The translations under genes and the position numbers were made by a program. DNA of 7,272 nt from positions 1 through 7,272 of the forward strand of contig CAILTZ010000449.1 in assembly GCA_903837255.1 (NCBI GenBank), read 5' to 3'. This DNA is from an uncultured Pirellula sp. (GTDB lineage Bacteria > Planctomycetota > Planctomycetia > Pirellulales > Pirellulaceae). Below, piece after piece: positions 1 through 5,966 of the stretch (position 1 is the stretch's first letter; the number at the start of each line of letters is the position of its first letter). The notes under the pieces are model-generated. The model was not told the origin of the DNA, did not search any database, and saw only the letters and a program-made list of their open reading frames with translations.

Positions 1-201
1 GAGGCTCGCTTCGTCAGCCACGACGACAAGAGTCCGAGTTGGGCGATTTCCTCGACAGCGGCTCGAGAGGACAGTCGGGGCGAGCAATTCTCCCGATTCC
101 AGAGCGACGCACCGGCTTGCGATAACTGCGGCTCGGTGACGGTACGCAATGGAAACTGCTACTTGTGCCACAACTGTGGAAACAGTCTAGGTTGCAGCTG
201 A
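1..201 (+). CDS. nrdJ: Vitamin B12-dependent ribonucleotide reductase, C-terminal end (partial)
   Basis: The first base is in frame, and 66 codons run to a TGA at 199-201; the start and the catalytic barrel lie left of the window. The visible tail is a polar linker followed by a cysteine cluster: C40xxC43, C53xxC56xxC59 and C65 (window residue numbers), ending in GCS. This CDNCG...VRNGNCYLCHNCG...GCS ending resembles the C-terminus of adenosylcobalamin-dependent class II ribonucleotide reductases. That is family recognition from memory, not a search. The enzyme makes deoxyribonucleotides in the cytoplasm using a cobalamin-generated thiyl radical. In such enzymes C-terminal cysteines can pass reducing equivalents to the active site; six cysteines here could instead, or also, form a zinc ribbon, which is inference. 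The gene is followed by a strong terminator, so it probably ends its own transcript. Confidence 0.8.
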   Translation, partial: EARFVSHDDKSPSWAISSTAAREDSRGEQFSRFQSDAPACDNCGSVTVRNGNCYLCHNCGNSLGCS

Positions 202-246
202 TCCCGTAGCGTCTTTTGCGATTGCGAACTGTCGAAAGACAAATCC

Positions 247-282
247 AAAGGGTGGCCGAGTCAAATCTCCGCCACCCTTTTT
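247..282 (+). terminator. Intrinsic terminator after the ribonucleotide reductase gene
   Basis: A perfect 10-bp stem pairs 247-256 (AAAGGGTGGC) with 271-280 (GCCACCCTTT) across a 14-base loop, and the T-run at 278-282 overlaps and extends the right arm. It begins 46 bases after the reductase stop codon. The A-run at the start of the left arm is too short to make it an equally good terminator on the other strand. The remaining bases up to 400 show no clear gene and no promoter I would defend. Confidence 0.85.
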
Positions 283-400
283 CATTGCCGTTTGGAGTTT
301 GGAATCTGTCTTTTTGGTCACAAGCATTCCATAATGCAGCAGGCGACTTACCAGGCGCCTAGTCAACGCAGTTGGATGGTTTGCACGCACAGAGCATTAG

Positions 401-1882
401 ATGATTCTAGGAACAGCCGCAAAAAAACTGCAATCCCTGTGCGGCGTCTGTGCCGCGTTGATGGGCATTTCCATGGCCGTCCGCGCTGATTTTGTAGTCT
501 ATCGGCTACCTGGTTCCGAGGTCACGGTGCTCCTCGAGGGGAGGACCAAGGGGGTCGGTCAAGGGACCTTTGAATACACCCATCCATCGCTCGGCACATT
601 GACCTTCAGCCACGAAGCCGCTTTGATGATCAAGGCTCCGACGAAGATCGAGGAGTATCGACGGCTTTTTGGCCAAGCTCGCCAATCTCAGAGCTTTGAC
701 GGCTATATCCAAGCCGCTCGCTTTGCGATTCGAAGCGGGCTTCTGGATGAATTCCGCGATTGCTGCAATGCGGCTTATAAAATCCAACCCGACCATCCGA
801 CGATGCAAAGGTTGTTGGAAGCTCGAAAGAAGTTCAAGCAACCCCTGGCCGATTGGCAGCAGTGCGAAAAGGAACTGCGTGAGTCGGTTCCTCTTGCCAA
901 AATGGAGATAGCCCGCAGTGATCATTACCTATTGCTTCACGACACCGGCAGCAACAAGGTAGGACGTCGTCGCCAGAGCCGATCTCAGGTCCGATTGGAT
1001 CTGCTGGAGAAAGTCTACGAATCGTACTTCATGAAGTTCGCGCTCGAAGGGGTTGTGCTCGAGCCGCCCAAGCAGCCGATGAAGGTGGTGCTATTTGGCC
1101 AGGAACAAGACTATGTTAGCTATAGCCAGCAGCGCGACCCTGGTCTCATCGGTGCGCTCGGATATTGGTCAGCCGAAGACAACGTGGCGGTGTTTTTCGA
1201 TCAAGGAACCACGCAGCGCATGAAGGCGTTGGAGCAACATTCCAAAGAGCTACAGCGGAACAAGCTGCGAGCGCGCGGGACCACACAAGCCAAAGATGCA
1301 GCGTATCTGGCCAACACCGTCGAGCTGCTCGTGAAGCTCACGCGCGAAGAGGACGACATCGAGGTGGTCTCCCACGAAGCCACCCATCAGTTGGCGGGCA
1401 ATACCGGGATCATGCCTCGCAACAAGATCGCTCTTCGCTGGGCTCACGAAGGACTGGCCAGTTACTTTGAAACCTCCAGCGATGCTGGTTGGGGTGGTAT
1501 CGGTGCGGTCAATGAGAATCGACTCAAGAGTTACTACCGAGTCTCCTCGGATCCCCGTCGAGCGGACATCGCGCTGCTGGTGTGCGATGGCCTGTTTGAC
1601 TTGGCTAGAAACCAGCAGGAGGAGGCCGAAGTGTATGGGCAAGCATGGGGGTTGACCCACTTTCTCATGGAGCGTCGCTTTGTGGAGCTCATAGAATACT
1701 ATCGCAAGGTCTCTGAGCTTGAGTCGACCAACGGAACGGTCACTCGAGGGGAGTTGGTCAAACTCTTTGCCGAGTCGTTTGGTGATCTGAAAAAGCTCCA
1801 GACCCAGTGGCACGCTTACATGCGTGAGCTCAGAACGGATTTGGACCGAGCTCGCAGTCAACTCGGGGCAGCCGGGCCCTAG
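401..1882 (+). CDS. Exported DUF1570 protein, putative gluzincin-type zinc metallopeptidase
   Basis: 493 codons. The N-terminus has two lysines (K8, K9), a hydrophobic core around residues 13-27 and a plausible signal peptidase I site after VRA (residue 29), so the product is probably exported. Residues 30-80 form a small beta-rich region. Residues about 100-145 look helical and TPR-like, with a repeat-style run of Ala/Leu and the segment YKIQPDHP. The C-terminal half carries the signature of a zinc peptidase: H325-E326-A-T-H329, then WAHEGLASYFE with E350 as the likely third zinc ligand, 24 residues after E326. This arrangement, and the later YGQAWGLTHFLMERR segment, fit the DUF1570/peptidase-MA-like group seen in planctomycetes. 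Substrate is unknown and activity is not demonstrated. The ATG at 401 is preferred because later in-frame ATGs (461, 473) would destroy the signal peptide; its ribosome binding site is weak. No neighbour explains its role. Confidence 0.85.
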   Translation: MILGTAAKKLQSLCGVCAALMGISMAVRADFVVYRLPGSEVTVLLEGRTKGVGQGTFEYTHPSLGTLTFSHEAALMIKAPTKIEEYRRLFGQARQSQSFDGYIQAARFAIRSGLLDEFRDCCNAAYKIQPDHPTMQRLLEARKKFKQPLADWQQCEKELRESVPLAKMEIARSDHYLLLHDTGSNKVGRRRQSRSQVRLDLLEKVYESYFMKFALEGVVLEPPKQPMKVVLFGQEQDYVSYSQQRDPGLIGALGYWSAEDNVAVFFDQGTTQRMKALEQHSKELQRNKLRARGTTQAKDAAYLANTVELLVKLTREEDDIEVVSHEATHQLAGNTGIMPRNKIALRWAHEGLASYFETSSDAGWGGIGAVNENRLKSYYRVSSDPRRADIALLVCDGLFDLARNQQEEAEVYGQAWGLTHFLMERRFVELIEYYRKVSELESTNGTVTRGELVKLFAESFGDLKKLQTQWHAYMRELRTDLDRARSQLGAAGP

Positions 1883-1932
1883 GGCTGTAGATCCGTAGGG
1901 TGTGGAATTCCCTTCGTTGAAGCTTGTTGGAT

Positions 1933-1959
1933 GTTGCAAAAGATCCCAGCTTTTGCGAT
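1933..1959 (+). repeat. Small inverted repeat in the spacer before the DUF1015 gene
   Basis: A perfect 7-bp inverted repeat, GCAAAAG at 1936-1942 and CTTTTGC at 1950-1956, encloses a 7-base loop. It can be extended outward by one wobble pair and one further A-T pair. No T-run follows, so it is not a standard intrinsic terminator. It lies in the 164-base spacer between the DUF1570 stop codon and the DUF1015 start and could be an RNA hairpin in the leader or a protein-binding site. Function is unknown. The rest of the spacer shows no terminator for the DUF1570 gene and no promoter I would defend. Confidence 0.4.
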
Positions 1960-2046
1960 TGCCCGGGCCACTGCGCAAACGATAATGGAGGTTTGATCAA
2001 TTCGCACTCTGCGATTGTTGAACTCACCTGCGAGACACGTTGTCGT

Positions 2047-3360
2047 ATGCCTGAAATCCAAGCCTTCCGCGGCCTGCGGTACAACCTTGCCCGAGTCGGC
2101 TCGCTTTCCGAATGCATTGCGCCTCCGTACGATGTGATCGATTCGGTGCTTCAGAACCAACTCTACGAGCTGTCGCCTTATAATTTTGTCCGTTTGGAGT
2201 TACCCAAGAGCGATCCTGCAGATTCTGTGCAAGCGCTCTATGATCGTGCGGGCCGGACGCTTCGCGGTTGGCAGAGCGAGAAGATCCTCCAAGCCGAACC
2301 CGATCCGGCAATCTATGTCTACCATCAGCAATTCCAGTGGCTCGGCCAGTCGTTTCTCCGTCGCGGCTTGATGGCTAACGTCCGTCTCGAACGATTTGGG
2401 CAGGGCAAGATCTATCCGCACGAGCACACGCATGCCCGAGCCAAAGAGGATCGGCTCGAGATGCTGCGAACGTGCCGTGCGAATCTGTCGCAAATCTTTG
2501 GCCTTTATCAAGACCCTGAGAACCAGATCCAAGAGTTGCTCGAATCGAAGATCCTCGGAGTGCTCGGCACCGAAGCGATCGACCATCTTGGGGTTCGACA
2601 CAGCATATGGCCCATCAGCGATTTGACCATCATCCAAGAAATCTCATCGATGATCTCGAGTCTTCCGATGTTTGTTGCCGATGGGCACCATCGCTACGAG
2701 ACGGCTTGCAGCTACCGCGATGAGCTAGCGGCTGCGGGAAAGCTCAAGCAGGACGATCCGGCAAACTTTGTCTTGACGGCCTTGGTTAGCATGAGCGATC
2801 CGGGATTGATCGTCCTGCCAACGCATCGGCTGCTTCATGGGATTCCTCGGTTCTCGACCGAGCAGTTGCGTGAAAAGCTCGACAAGTACTTTGACTGCGA
2901 GCTCGTGGCCAAGGGACCTGAGAGTGCCGGTGCTGTTTGGGCCGAACTCGATCGGCTCGACGAACAATTGATCATGGCGATCTACTCGGCAGAGTCCAAG
3001 CAGTGGATTAGGATCAGCGCCAAGGAGGCGGCGATCGATCGGATGGCTGAGCTAGCCCCCGAGCATTCCTCGGCTTGGCGCGAGCTTGGGGTAGCCGTCC
3101 TGCACCGCTTGGTCCTCGAAGACGCCTTGGGGCTCAAGGACATCCCCACGCCGACCTATGTCCATCAAGTCCAAGAGGTGATCGATGGGCTCAGTGGGTC
3201 TGTGGTTGCAGGACACGAATATTCGCTAGCAGCGATGGTCATGCCCGCAAATCTCGATCAGATCCGAGCGTTGTCGCTAGGCAACGAGCGAATGCCTGCC
3301 AAAAGCACCTATTTCTACCCGAAGCTAGCTGCGGGTTTGGTGGTACACTCAATGGAGTGA
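2047..3360 (+). CDS. DUF1015 family protein
   Basis: 437 codons from the ATG at 2047. The reading frame stays open back to an ATG at 1924, but the extra 41 residues are not family-like and overlap the spacer hairpin. The product from 2047 begins MPEIQAFRGLRYN, which is how DUF1015 proteins typically start. Family motifs are intact: APPYDVID at residues 25-32, a SPYNFVRLELPK segment shortly after, YPHEHTHARAKEDRL with H125, E126, H127 and H129, and VADGHHRYETA with D212, H214 and H215. Length is usual for the family. There is no signal peptide, so it should be cytoplasmic. The His/Asp-rich conserved motifs suggest an enzyme, possibly metal-dependent, but I know no reaction I can assign with confidence. 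As I recall, homologues often sit near serine biosynthesis genes such as phosphoglycerate dehydrogenase; none is present here. The ribosome binding site before 2047 is weak. The next gene starts 36 bases after the stop, so co-transcription is likely. Confidence 0.88.
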   Translation: MPEIQAFRGLRYNLARVGSLSECIAPPYDVIDSVLQNQLYELSPYNFVRLELPKSDPADSVQALYDRAGRTLRGWQSEKILQAEPDPAIYVYHQQFQWLGQSFLRRGLMANVRLERFGQGKIYPHEHTHARAKEDRLEMLRTCRANLSQIFGLYQDPENQIQELLESKILGVLGTEAIDHLGVRHSIWPISDLTIIQEISSMISSLPMFVADGHHRYETACSYRDELAAAGKLKQDDPANFVLTALVSMSDPGLIVLPTHRLLHGIPRFSTEQLREKLDKYFDCELVAKGPESAGAVWAELDRLDEQLIMAIYSAESKQWIRISAKEAAIDRMAELAPEHSSAWRELGVAVLHRLVLEDALGLKDIPTPTYVHQVQEVIDGLSGSVVAGHEYSLAAMVMPANLDQIRALSLGNERMPAKSTYFYPKLAAGLVVHSME

Positions 3361-3384
3361 TCCGACTGATCCGACTGATAGGAC
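3358..3384 (+). repeat. Three tandem 9-bp units overlapping the DUF1015 stop codon
   Basis: TGATCCGAC occurs at 3358-3366 and again at 3367-3375, followed by the variant TGATAGGAC at 3376-3384, which differs at two bases. The first TGA is the stop codon of the DUF1015 gene. Because the unit is 9 bases long, the second and third TGA are also in frame, giving three consecutive in-frame stops. The last unit ends 11 bases before the start of the next gene, so its AGGA could contribute to ribosome binding there. Confidence 0.75.
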
Positions 3385-3395
3385 ATTGAAGAATT

Positions 3396-4970
3396 ATGGG
3401 GTACTTGGCAGTTCAACTCAAATCCAGCAGGCTTGCCGCACTGGCGATTGTCTTTGCGATGTGTTCGACTCTGTTTGCCCAGCGAGATTATTTGTCGTCA
3501 TCGGATTTGGAATTGCTCACCGAGCCTCCAGAGTCGCTGCAACCCAGGCTAGGTCGCATCGCGAGTATTTTGGTTGATCGATGCGTCGGGTGCCATGATG
3601 CTCAGGATGCCCAAGGGGGCTATTCGATGGCATCGCCAGCGTTGATTTTCACCCCTGGAGAGTCCAAGCATACGGTGGTTGGCCAAAGTCAGACCGACCA
3701 GGAAGGTCGCATCGTCGCTTTCCCGCGAGGGCTAGGAGAGCTCTGGGATCGCATCACTAGTGGTGATCCGGCCCTGAGGATGCCCAAAGACTCCGATGCA
3801 TTAGAGCCCGATCAGATCGAGGATATCCGAACTTGGATCGTCACTGGAGCGAAGGTCGATGGGAGCATCGACGCGCCGATCGAATCGTTCTTGCCTGTCT
3901 ACATTCCGACCGAGCCGAAAATACCTTCGTATCCGCGCAAGCATGGTGTTCAAGCGATCGCGTTGGATGCAACCCATCGAACTTTGTTTACTAGCGGATA
4001 CCAAGAGGTTCTCGTGTGGCGGTGGGCCGATGGGCTAGAGCTAGCGGCACGGATTCCGACGCGGGGTCGAACCATCAGCGATCTCGATTGGGACAGCGTT
4101 CAGAGCACCCTTTGGATCGCCTCTGGGGAGCCGGGGCGAATCGGCTATGTCGAATCGATTCCCTTTAAGGATTCCGTAGCCGATACCAATCCTAAAGCCC
4201 GCAGGGTGGCTTGGGTCAGCCGCGACACACCGCTGGATATCCGTGCAAGCCCCAGCGGTGAACTTCTGGGGATCGCCAACGCGGACGGAACCGTGGTGGT
4301 TGTCGATGCGCTGACCAACAGCATTCGATGGCGCATGGCAGCCCATGCTGCAGCCGTCACGAGTGTCGACTGGTCCCGCGATGGCAAGACCCTGCTATCC
4401 TCGTCGCGCGATCGGATGGCCAAATCGTATCAGGCCCAGGATGGAACAATGTTATCGAGCTTTGTCGACAACGAGCGGACCGTCGCCTCGATCGTCGCGC
4501 TGGCTCGAGGCGCGGTGGCATTTGACGAAGCCGGTACGGTTCGCTTTTACCCGAATTTCACCACTCCGAACGCCAGGACTAGCTGGGGCGGGTTTTCTCA
4601 GCAGACCCACAAGCTGATCGCCAACAACGAGGACTTCTTTGTGATCGACTCGGATCGCATCAAGCACTTCCGCGTACGGCGCGAGGAGATTGAAGTCCCA
4701 GACGAGCAGGACAAAGACAAAGGCGACGATAAAAAGGTGGAACCGAAGAAGAAAAAAAAGACCGAGTTTCATATCGACGAGCGAGAAGGGATCCGGTTGG
4801 TAGATCCCACCGATCCGAATCGACCGCTCATGCCCTTGAGCATGCAGGCATCGACTGTGCAGGTCGATGATCAACAGCAGCTGTACATCGCGATAGGCTG
4901 CTCGGGTGGCGAGATTTTTGTTTGGAGCCCTGCGAACAAGACGTTGATCTCCGGCAGCAACAAGCCCTGA
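3396..4970 (+). CDS. Exported planctomycete-type cytochrome c / WD40 repeat protein
   Basis: 524 codons. The N-terminus is a signal peptide (K9 and R12, then hydrophobic residues 13-27, likely cleavage after A28), placing the protein outside the cytoplasmic membrane. A single haem-binding motif, C63-V-G-C66-H67, is followed by LRMPKDSD with M129 as the probable sixth haem ligand and then a helix ending RTWIVTGAK. This is the arrangement of the planctomycete cytochrome c domain. From about residue 183 to the end are WD40-like blades: HGVQAIALD...VLVWRW, a clear unit at 317-345 (HAAAVTSVDWSRDGKTLLSS...), and a last one ending GGEIFVWSP. Residues about 436-456 form a highly charged Asp/Lys insertion between blades, encoded by an A-rich stretch. 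Proposed role: a periplasmic redox or scaffold protein; partner unknown. Such domains often accompany DUF1549/DUF1553 proteins, which are not seen here. Ribosome binding is weak (AGGA at 3380-3383). Confidence 0.87.
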   Translation: MGYLAVQLKSSRLAALAIVFAMCSTLFAQRDYLSSSDLELLTEPPESLQPRLGRIASILVDRCVGCHDAQDAQGGYSMASPALIFTPGESKHTVVGQSQTDQEGRIVAFPRGLGELWDRITSGDPALRMPKDSDALEPDQIEDIRTWIVTGAKVDGSIDAPIESFLPVYIPTEPKIPSYPRKHGVQAIALDATHRTLFTSGYQEVLVWRWADGLELAARIPTRGRTISDLDWDSVQSTLWIASGEPGRIGYVESIPFKDSVADTNPKARRVAWVSRDTPLDIRASPSGELLGIANADGTVVVVDALTNSIRWRMAAHAAAVTSVDWSRDGKTLLSSSRDRMAKSYQAQDGTMLSSFVDNERTVASIVALARGAVAFDEAGTVRFYPNFTTPNARTSWGGFSQQTHKLIANNEDFFVIDSDRIKHFRVRREEIEVPDEQDKDKGDDKKVEPKKKKKTEFHIDEREGIRLVDPTDPNRPLMPLSMQASTVQVDDQQQLYIAIGCSGGEIFVWSPANKTLISGSNKP

Positions 4971-4971
4971 T

Positions 4972-5025
4972 CGGATGGATCACCCGCAGCTTTTTTCGGC
5001 GGGCTTCTATGCATCTATCCGTTTT
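4972..5025 (+). terminator. Probable intrinsic terminator after the cytochrome/WD40 gene
   Basis: An outer 9-bp stem pairs CGGATGGAT (4972-4980) with ATCTATCCG (5013-5021), with one G-U pair, and is followed by TTTT at 5022-5025. Inside it a 5-bp stem pairs CCCGC (4983-4987) with GCGGG (4999-5003), with a T6 run in its loop. It starts two bases after the TGA of the cytochrome/WD40 gene. The U-run is short and interrupted, so termination may be partial, which would let some transcription continue into the dehydratase gene. Confidence 0.5.
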
Positions 5026-5034
5026 AAGAGGATA

Positions 5035-5076
5035 ATGCGAGTTGATCATCCAAAGATTCCCCCAAAGATCCTATAG
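5035..5076 (+). other. Possible 13-codon leader ORF before the dehydratase gene
   Basis: An ATG at 5035 opens a 13-codon frame ([13 protein letters not shown]) that ends at TAG 5074-5076. It has an AAGAGG Shine-Dalgarno-like sequence at 5026-5031, but only 3 bases separate that from the ATG, which is shorter than usual. The stop codon overlaps the AGAGGA ribosome binding site (5075-5080) of the next gene, so ribosomes ending here would sit on that site. Inside it, CCAAAGAT occurs twice 12 bases apart (5050-5057 and 5062-5069). Translation is not established, and an ORF this short could easily arise by chance. Confidence 0.2.
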
Positions 5077-5080
5077 AGGA
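5075..5080 (+). promoter_or_regulatory. Ribosome binding site fixing the start of the dehydratase gene
   Basis: AGAGGA lies 9 bases before the ATG at 5090. It is the best-placed Shine-Dalgarno sequence in this spacer and supports 5090 over the in-frame TTG at 5042. The 16 extra residues from that TTG are not family-like. Confidence 0.7.
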
Positions 5081-5089
5081 ATTAGCAGC

Positions 5090-5959
5090 ATGGCATTGGC
5101 GCGAATACTAACAGCAAAAGGAGTGCAAGCCGCACGCATAGACATTCACCGGGGCAACGCGGCTGTGGTCACTCCCTTGAATCTTGCAGCCGCCGGGCTT
5201 GCGAGTCTTTCCCAGTTGCTTTCGCACCCGGAGTTGGTTGCACTAGCCGAGCAGCTTGAGGCCGATGGTCCTGGAATTCCGCTCGACGAAGTCAATTGGT
5301 TGCCTCCGATCGACGACCAAGAGGTGTGGGCAGCCGGGGTGACTTACAAACGTTCTCAGAAGGCGCGCATGGAGGAGAGCGAGGCGGCGGCGAGCTGTTA
5401 CGATCGCGTCTATACGGCTGCCAGGCCAGAGATCTTTTTCAAAGCGACTCCGGGTCGATGCAGCGGGCACTTAGGGATGCTACGGATACGCGAGGATGCG
5501 CACTGGAATGTACCCGAACCGGAGTTGGCGTTGGTGATTGCAAGCTCTGGCAAGATCGTCGGCTATACCATTGGAAACGACATGAGTAGCCGCGACATCG
5601 AAGGCGATAATCCTTTGTATTTGCCGCAAGCCAAACTCTACAACCAATGCTGTGGCCTCGGGCCGTGGATCTCATTGACAAGCCAGATGCCTGAGCGACA
5701 AAGCATCCAGATCGCTCTGGCGATCCACCGCGACGATGCGATCGTTTTTCAAGGGCATACCTCTGTGGCTCAGATGGCTCGCCAATTCGAGGACCTCGTC
5801 GGATGGCTCCTGCGAGACAACGACATGCACCAAGGTGCTTTTCTGCTGACCGGGACAGGAGTGGTCCCCGAGAGCGACTTTACCCTCCAGCGTGGCGATA
5901 TCGTCGATATCACCATCTCTGGCATCGGAACCCTGACCAACACGATCGTCCAAGGATAA
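5090..5959 (+). CDS. Fumarylacetoacetate hydrolase-fold protein, probable 2-dehydro-3-deoxy-D-arabinonate dehydratase
   Basis: 289 codons. The C-terminal two thirds show the fumarylacetoacetate hydrolase fold signature: [15 protein letters not shown], then [19 protein letters not shown] with E143 and E145, and [25 protein letters not shown] with D164. E143, E145 and D164 are the expected divalent-metal ligands. The [14 protein letters not shown] segment is the form found in dehydratases of 2-keto-3-deoxy-pentonates rather than in true fumarylacetoacetases. The proposed cytoplasmic reaction is 2-dehydro-3-deoxy-D-arabinonate to 2,5-dioxopentanoate plus water (EC 4.2.1.141). The next gene, 7 bases downstream, encodes a dehydrogenase for exactly that product, which is the strongest support. 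Length fits the family. No signal peptide. The alternative is another family member, such as an acylpyruvate hydrolase or a hydroxyhepta-dienedioate isomerase, which the neighbour makes less likely. Confidence 0.85.
   Translation: MALARILTAKGVQAARIDIHRGNAAVVTPLNLAAAGLASLSQLLSHPELVALAEQLEADGPGIPLDEVNWLPPIDDQEVWAAGVTYKRSQKARMEESEAAASCYDRVYTAARPEIFFKATPGRCSGHLGMLRIREDAHWNVPEPELALVIASSGKIVGYTIGNDMSSRDIEGDNPLYLPQAKLYNQCCGLGPWISLTSQMPERQSIQIALAIHRDDAIVFQGHTSVAQMARQFEDLVGWLLRDNDMHQGAFLLTGTGVVPESDFTLQRGDIVDITISGIGTLTNTIVQG
5952..5956 (+). promoter_or_regulatory. Ribosome binding site of the aldehyde dehydrogenase gene, inside the dehydratase gene
   Basis: AAGGA lies in the last codons of the dehydratase gene, directly before its TAA (5957-5959) and 10 bases before the ATG at 5967. 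Ribosomes finishing the dehydratase would pass over it, so translation of the two genes is probably coupled. Confidence 0.6.
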
Positions 5960-5966
5960 TCACAGC

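Noticed and set aside
330..335. CATAAT as a possible -10 promoter element for the DUF1570 gene
   Set aside because: I find no acceptable -35 element at 16-18 bases upstream, so it is not supportable as a promoter.
506..925. 139-codon open frame on the minus strand
   Set aside because: It is the antisense of the DUF1570 gene with no recognisable domain.
1876..1885. Perfect palindrome GCCCTAGGGC over the DUF1570 stop codon
   Set aside because: It has no room for a loop and no T-run, so it is not a terminator; half of it is coding sequence.
213..1962. Shared 13-mer CTTTTGCGATTGC in two intergenic spacers (213-225 and 1950-1962)
   Set aside because: One exact 13-base match in a window this size is not far from chance, and the flanking bases differ, so I do not call it a shared regulatory element.
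1250..1978. 242-codon open frame on the minus strand
   Set aside because: It lies opposite the well-supported DUF1570 gene, has no recognisable motif, and runs beyond its stop into the spacer. Long antisense frames are common in this GC-rich DNA.
1924..2046. Upstream ATG extending the DUF1015 protein by 41 residues
   Set aside because: The extension does not resemble DUF1015 N-termini, overlaps a hairpin, and the ATG at 2047 gives the typical MPEIQAFRGLRYN start. The in-frame TTG at 1993 is only one base after GGAGG, too close.
2200..2637. 145-codon open frame on the minus strand
   Set aside because: It is the antisense of the DUF1015 gene, whose conserved motifs fix the coding strand; the minus-strand product shows nothing family-like.
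2581..3050. Frequent GATC/CGATCG strings, as if a repeated site
   Set aside because: They fall in phase with Ile-Asp/Asp-Arg codon pairs in coding DNA and reflect codon and dinucleotide preference; I did not count them against expectation.
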